Source: Verrucomicrobiota bacterium
Lineage (GTDB): Bacteria > Verrucomicrobiota > Verrucomicrobiia > Opitutales > Opitutaceae
Reading direction: 5' to 3'
Length of the DNA stretch: 8,817 nt
Assembly: GCA_030916665.1 (NCBI GenBank)
Contig: JAUPWC010000246.1
Coordinates: 1-8,817 of the forward strand
Made by a program: the position numbers and the translations under genes. Below the pieces are notes generated by a model that was not told the origin of the DNA, searched no databases, and worked only from the letters and a program-made list of their open reading frames with translations. The first letter of the stretch is position 1. Each line of letters starts with the position of its first letter. Below are positions 6,409-8,817 of the stretch, piece by piece.

Positions 6409-8655
6409 TCACTTCAGCGGCACGCGGGTGGACGATGCGTTGCCGGTTTGGTCGTAGAGGATGATCTCGACGGAGGTGGAGCCGGCGGCGCGGGCTTCGG
6501 GGAGTTCGAGGCGGAAGGATTCCTCGCGGGCGTCGAGCAGGCCGTCCACGGGGTGCATGACCACGTCGCGCACGCCGTTGTTGAGGACGAACTCGGCGCC
6601 TTCGAGCAGGGCGAGCGTGTCGCGGCCGGAAACGGTGACGAGCAGGTTGCCGTCGGCGCGGCTGACCTGCGTGCCGGTGATGGCGGGCGGTGTGCGGTCC
6701 ACAAGCAGGTTGTCGGTCTCAAAGGTGTAGGTGATCCGGGATACCGCGGGGCGCGGGGCCTGCTCGGCGACGGTCAGGCGCGTGAGGTAGAGCCCCTCGG
6801 GCAGGCTGCCGGTCTCGAACTGGACGAAGCTCTCCGGCGTGCCGACGGTCAGGTCGGTCCACTCGGACTTCGTGGTGTCGGGGCGGATCGAGAACGTGTA
6901 GGCGAGGGCGTCGCCGTCGGGATCGTTCACGCTCCAATAGACGACCTGCACGCCGGTCTGCGGGATGATCTGGCTGTTGAGCAGGGCGCCGCGGCGCTGG
7001 CCGGGCGAAGGCTCGTCCTTGTTGTCGCGCTGGCTGGGGAAAAGCAGCTGGCTGAGCGTCGCGACGACGGTGGGTGCTGGCTCGGGTGCCGGCACGATGC
7101 CCTGGTTGGGCGGAAACACGCGGAAATCGCTCAGCGACGGGCGACGATTCTGCGGGCGGTGATACTGCGTGGCCTTGTCGATCTGGAAGTCGGCGGCGGT
7201 GCCGGGCAGGGCGAGCCGGTAGCGCACGAAGCGACCGCGCAGGCCGTCGGCGGAGAAGCCGCCGTCGCGGAGGGCGAGCTTGGTCCACGGGGACCAGCCT
7301 TCGAGTTCGTCGTTGCCGTAGTTGGTGCTGATCTCGAGCTGGAGGGCGGACTCTTCCAGACCGCGCAGACGGGGAAAGCGCACGGCGCCGAGATCACCGG
7401 CCTGGCCGAGGTCGAGGCGCTTGGTTTCGAGACTGCGCTCGGCGGCGCCGTTGAAGGTCATGAGCGCGAGGCCGGGCGCGTTGTTGCGCAGGAGCAGGTA
7501 ACGGCCGTCGCCAAGAGGGGCGAGGTCGTTGAGCTGGGCCGAGGCGCTGCCGGCAAAGGTGAGCGAACGGCGGGCGGCGGGATCGTAGCCGAAGGTGTCG
7601 CCCTGTTCGCCGGCGGTCAGCAGCAGCCAGTCGCCGTGGCGCGCGAGCCGGTAGAATGAGACGTTGGGCTTGCCCATGATCGTCTCGGCGAAGCCGTCGG
7701 CCGGGAAACGCACGACCGTGCTGCGGCCGGCGAAGGCGGGCTTGCTCGCGTCGCGCTCGGGGGCGCGGGTGTCGTCCTTGGTGTCGGTCGGCGGCTTGGC
7801 CGCGAGGCGCAGGGCGTCGCCGGGGGTGAAGACCAGCGCGGCGTGGAAGCCGCCCTCGGCGTCGGGCAGCAGGTCCACGACCTCGGCGTCGCGGTTTTCC
7901 TGGAGGAAAAGCGGCGCGCCGCCGGTGGCGGCGAAGCTGTAGAGATTTCCCTTGGGCGAGGAACCGGCGACGATACGGCCGTCGGTCAGCCGGGCGAGGC
8001 GGCGGACGTTGCGGTCGCGGATTTCGCCGAAGAGGGTGATGCCGCGGTCGGCGAGCAGGGAGTCGTTCTCGATCTTGCCTTCGATCATGCCGGCGGCGGC
8101 GAGTTTCTTGAGGTCGAGCTTGTAGATTTTGCCGGGGTTGCCGGTGGCGGCGAGCACGGTGCCGTCGGGCAGGGCGAGCAGGTCGAACACAGAGTCGGCC
8201 GGCAGCGGCACGCGGGCGGTGGCCTTGCCGTCCTTCACCACATAGAGCGCGGCGGTCGGAGATGTGCCGATCAGCAGCGTGCCGTCGGCCAGCGGTAGCA
8301 GGGAGATGGCGTGGGTCTCGTCCACGTCGGCGACTTCGCGGACCGTGTAGCTGGAGTCCTTCGGATTGAAGGTGATTTCCTGCACTTTGCCGTCGGGGCC
8401 GGTGCCGACGAGGAAGCGGTTGGGGCCGGCGGGCTCAAGATTCCAGAGGATGTCGCCGATCTTGGGCCCGCTGAGGTCGGCGAAGACCGGGCCGGGGAGG
8501 AGGCGGCCGTCGGAGCGGGCGGCGAGGCCCTTGAGGTTGCGGCTGGCGACGTCGCGGCCGAAGTCGAGGTCGAGCTGTTTGGTGAGGGGGTCGGCTCGCA
8601 GACCGGAGGCGGTCACCACGAAACACACGAAAAAGGAGAAGGTGCGGAGGGACAT
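6409..8655 (-). CDS. secreted beta-propeller-like protein with C-terminal Ig-like region
   Basis: A 748-residue exported protein whose exact function I do not recognise. Residues 1-21 form a signal peptide (MSLRTF, a hydrophobic FFVCFVV core, cleavage near GLRA-D). About residues 60-400 carry repeated four-strand-like units with a common kernel: PLADGTLLIGTSP (121-133), ALPDGTVLAATGNPGKIYKL (161-180), RLTDGRIVAGSSPKGNLYSF (222-241) and LGDGRYLLLR (381-390). These suggest a WD40/SMP-30-like propeller. A region at 440-500 (WSPWTKL, RFVRYRLAL) resembles a discoidin-like or carbohydrate-binding sandwich. Residues 565-748 look like Ig/FN3-type strands (NDPDGDALAYTFSIRPD, then DRTPPAITG, and YDQTGNASS near the end). 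The upstream ATG at 8676 lies inside an intergenic repeat arm and is rejected. No catalytic motif is seen; a periplasmic or surface location is inferred. Confidence 0.82.
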   Translation of the reverse strand: MSLRTFSFFVCFVVTASGLRADPLTKQLDLDFGRDVASRNLKGLAARSDGRLLPGPVFADLSGPKIGDILWNLEPAGPNRFLVGTGPDGKVQEITFNPKDSSYTVREVADVDETHAISLLPLADGTLLIGTSPTAALYVVKDGKATARVPLPADSVFDLLALPDGTVLAATGNPGKIYKLDLKKLAAAGMIEGKIENDSLLADRGITLFGEIRDRNVRRLARLTDGRIVAGSSPKGNLYSFAATGGAPLFLQENRDAEVVDLLPDAEGGFHAALVFTPGDALRLAAKPPTDTKDDTRAPERDASKPAFAGRSTVVRFPADGFAETIMGKPNVSFYRLARHGDWLLLTAGEQGDTFGYDPAARRSLTFAGSASAQLNDLAPLGDGRYLLLRNNAPGLALMTFNGAAERSLETKRLDLGQAGDLGAVRFPRLRGLEESALQLEISTNYGNDELEGWSPWTKLALRDGGFSADGLRGRFVRYRLALPGTAADFQIDKATQYHRPQNRRPSLSDFRVFPPNQGIVPAPEPAPTVVATLSQLLFPSQRDNKDEPSPGQRRGALLNSQIIPQTGVQVVYWSVNDPDGDALAYTFSIRPDTTKSEWTDLTVGTPESFVQFETGSLPEGLYLTRLTVAEQAPRPAVSRITYTFETDNLLVDRTPPAITGTQVSRADGNLLVTVSGRDTLALLEGAEFVLNNGVRDVVMHPVDGLLDAREESFRLELPEARAAGSTSVEIILYDQTGNASSTRVPLK

Positions 8656-8671
8656 GAAAAATTGGAGGCGT

Positions 8672-8745
8672 GTCATCCTGAGTGAAAAGAAGGAGCCGGA
8701 TTCATCGAGCGGACTGGATTCTTCGCTCCGCTCAGAAAGACTGAC
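8672..8745. repeat. imperfect inverted repeat of the GTCATCCTGAG type
   Basis: The left arm starts GTCATCCTGAGTG at 8672. The right arm (8716-8745) reads GGATTCTTCGCTCCGCTCAG and ends GACTGAC. From CTGAG inward, the left arm and the reverse complement of the right agree at 14 of 20 positions. GTCATCCTGAGcg...gaagaatcc is a wording I remember from intergenic repeats in many bacterial genomes. The repeat lies between a terminator and the start of the propeller gene and contributes a false upstream ATG at 8676. Confidence 0.55.
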
Positions 8746-8748
8746 TTG

Positions 8749-8781
8749 AAAAAAGCGGACTCAAACGGTGACGTTGAGCGG
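8749..8781 (-). terminator. putative intrinsic terminator of the upstream minus-strand gene
   Basis: Read on the minus strand, just past a TAG stop, CTCAACG (8778-8772) pairs with CGTTTGAG (8767-8760): seven base pairs with one bulged T and a 4-nt TCAC loop. Five nucleotides later come six T residues (8754-8749). The stem is short and the gap to the T-run is a little long, so the strength is uncertain. Confidence 0.5.
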
Positions 8782-8817
8782 CTAGCGGAGCTGGATGTTG
8801 AAAAGGGTGCCGGGCAG
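8782..8817 (-). CDS. C-terminal end of a minus-strand gene (last 11 codons)
   Basis: Reading in from the window edge, the minus strand gives LPGTLFNIQLR and then TAG. Too little is present to name a family. The call rests on the open frame to the edge, the stop placed directly before a terminator-like hairpin, and the same direction as the propeller gene 127 nt further on. Confidence 0.4.
   Translation of the reverse strand: MPGTLFNIQLR

Noticed and set aside
6448..7659. A 403-codon plus-strand frame opposite the propeller gene
   Set aside because: Gly/Ala/Val/Glu-rich antisense translation typical of high-GC coding DNA, with no domain and an opposite strand that is clearly coding.

Overview
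The window is a GC-rich (roughly two-thirds G+C by eye) bacterial chromosome segment, tightly packed with genes and with no RNA genes that I can see. The best guess for the source is Verrucomicrobiota, probably an Opitutaceae-like genome. This rests on the gene families (a DUF3516 Ski2-like helicase, a short GreA/GreB-type protein, a GxxExxY protein) and on several kinds of interspersed repeat that I remember as typical of such genomes. It is inference, not proof.

Layout: seven genes on the minus strand (4182 down to 1) run head to tail as trpC, a GNAT acetyltransferase, rsmA/ksgA, a secreted protein of unknown function, a GreA/GreB-family factor, an FKBP-type peptidyl-prolyl isomerase, and the N-terminal part of a DUF3516-type helicase that leaves the window at position 1. 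Spacings are 2, 1, 44, 2, 49 and 18 nt, so they could be one operon mixing housekeeping tasks (tryptophan synthesis, rRNA methylation, transcription, protein folding, RNA unwinding). Divergent from trpC, mazG and xerC read on the plus strand and overlap by 32 nt. The trpC-mazG gap is only 97 bp and is almost filled by a long hairpin-forming repeat.

Downstream of xerC lies a small GxxExxY (PD-(D/E)XK nuclease-fold) gene that is less GC-biased in codon use than its neighbours and is bracketed by 27-nt inverted repeats. It converges on a 748-residue secreted beta-propeller-like protein encoded on the minus strand (8655-6409). Upstream of that gene come an imperfect inverted repeat, a plausible intrinsic terminator and the last 11 codons of another minus-strand gene.

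The most notable structure is the repeat content. Four different palindromic or inverted repeats occur in under 9 kb, and one pair of tandem hairpins lies in frame inside rsmA, where it adds about 15-20 residues to the enzyme. No new defence or metabolic system is evident. The best candidates for follow-up are the rsmA insertion and the inverted-repeat-bounded GxxExxY unit.
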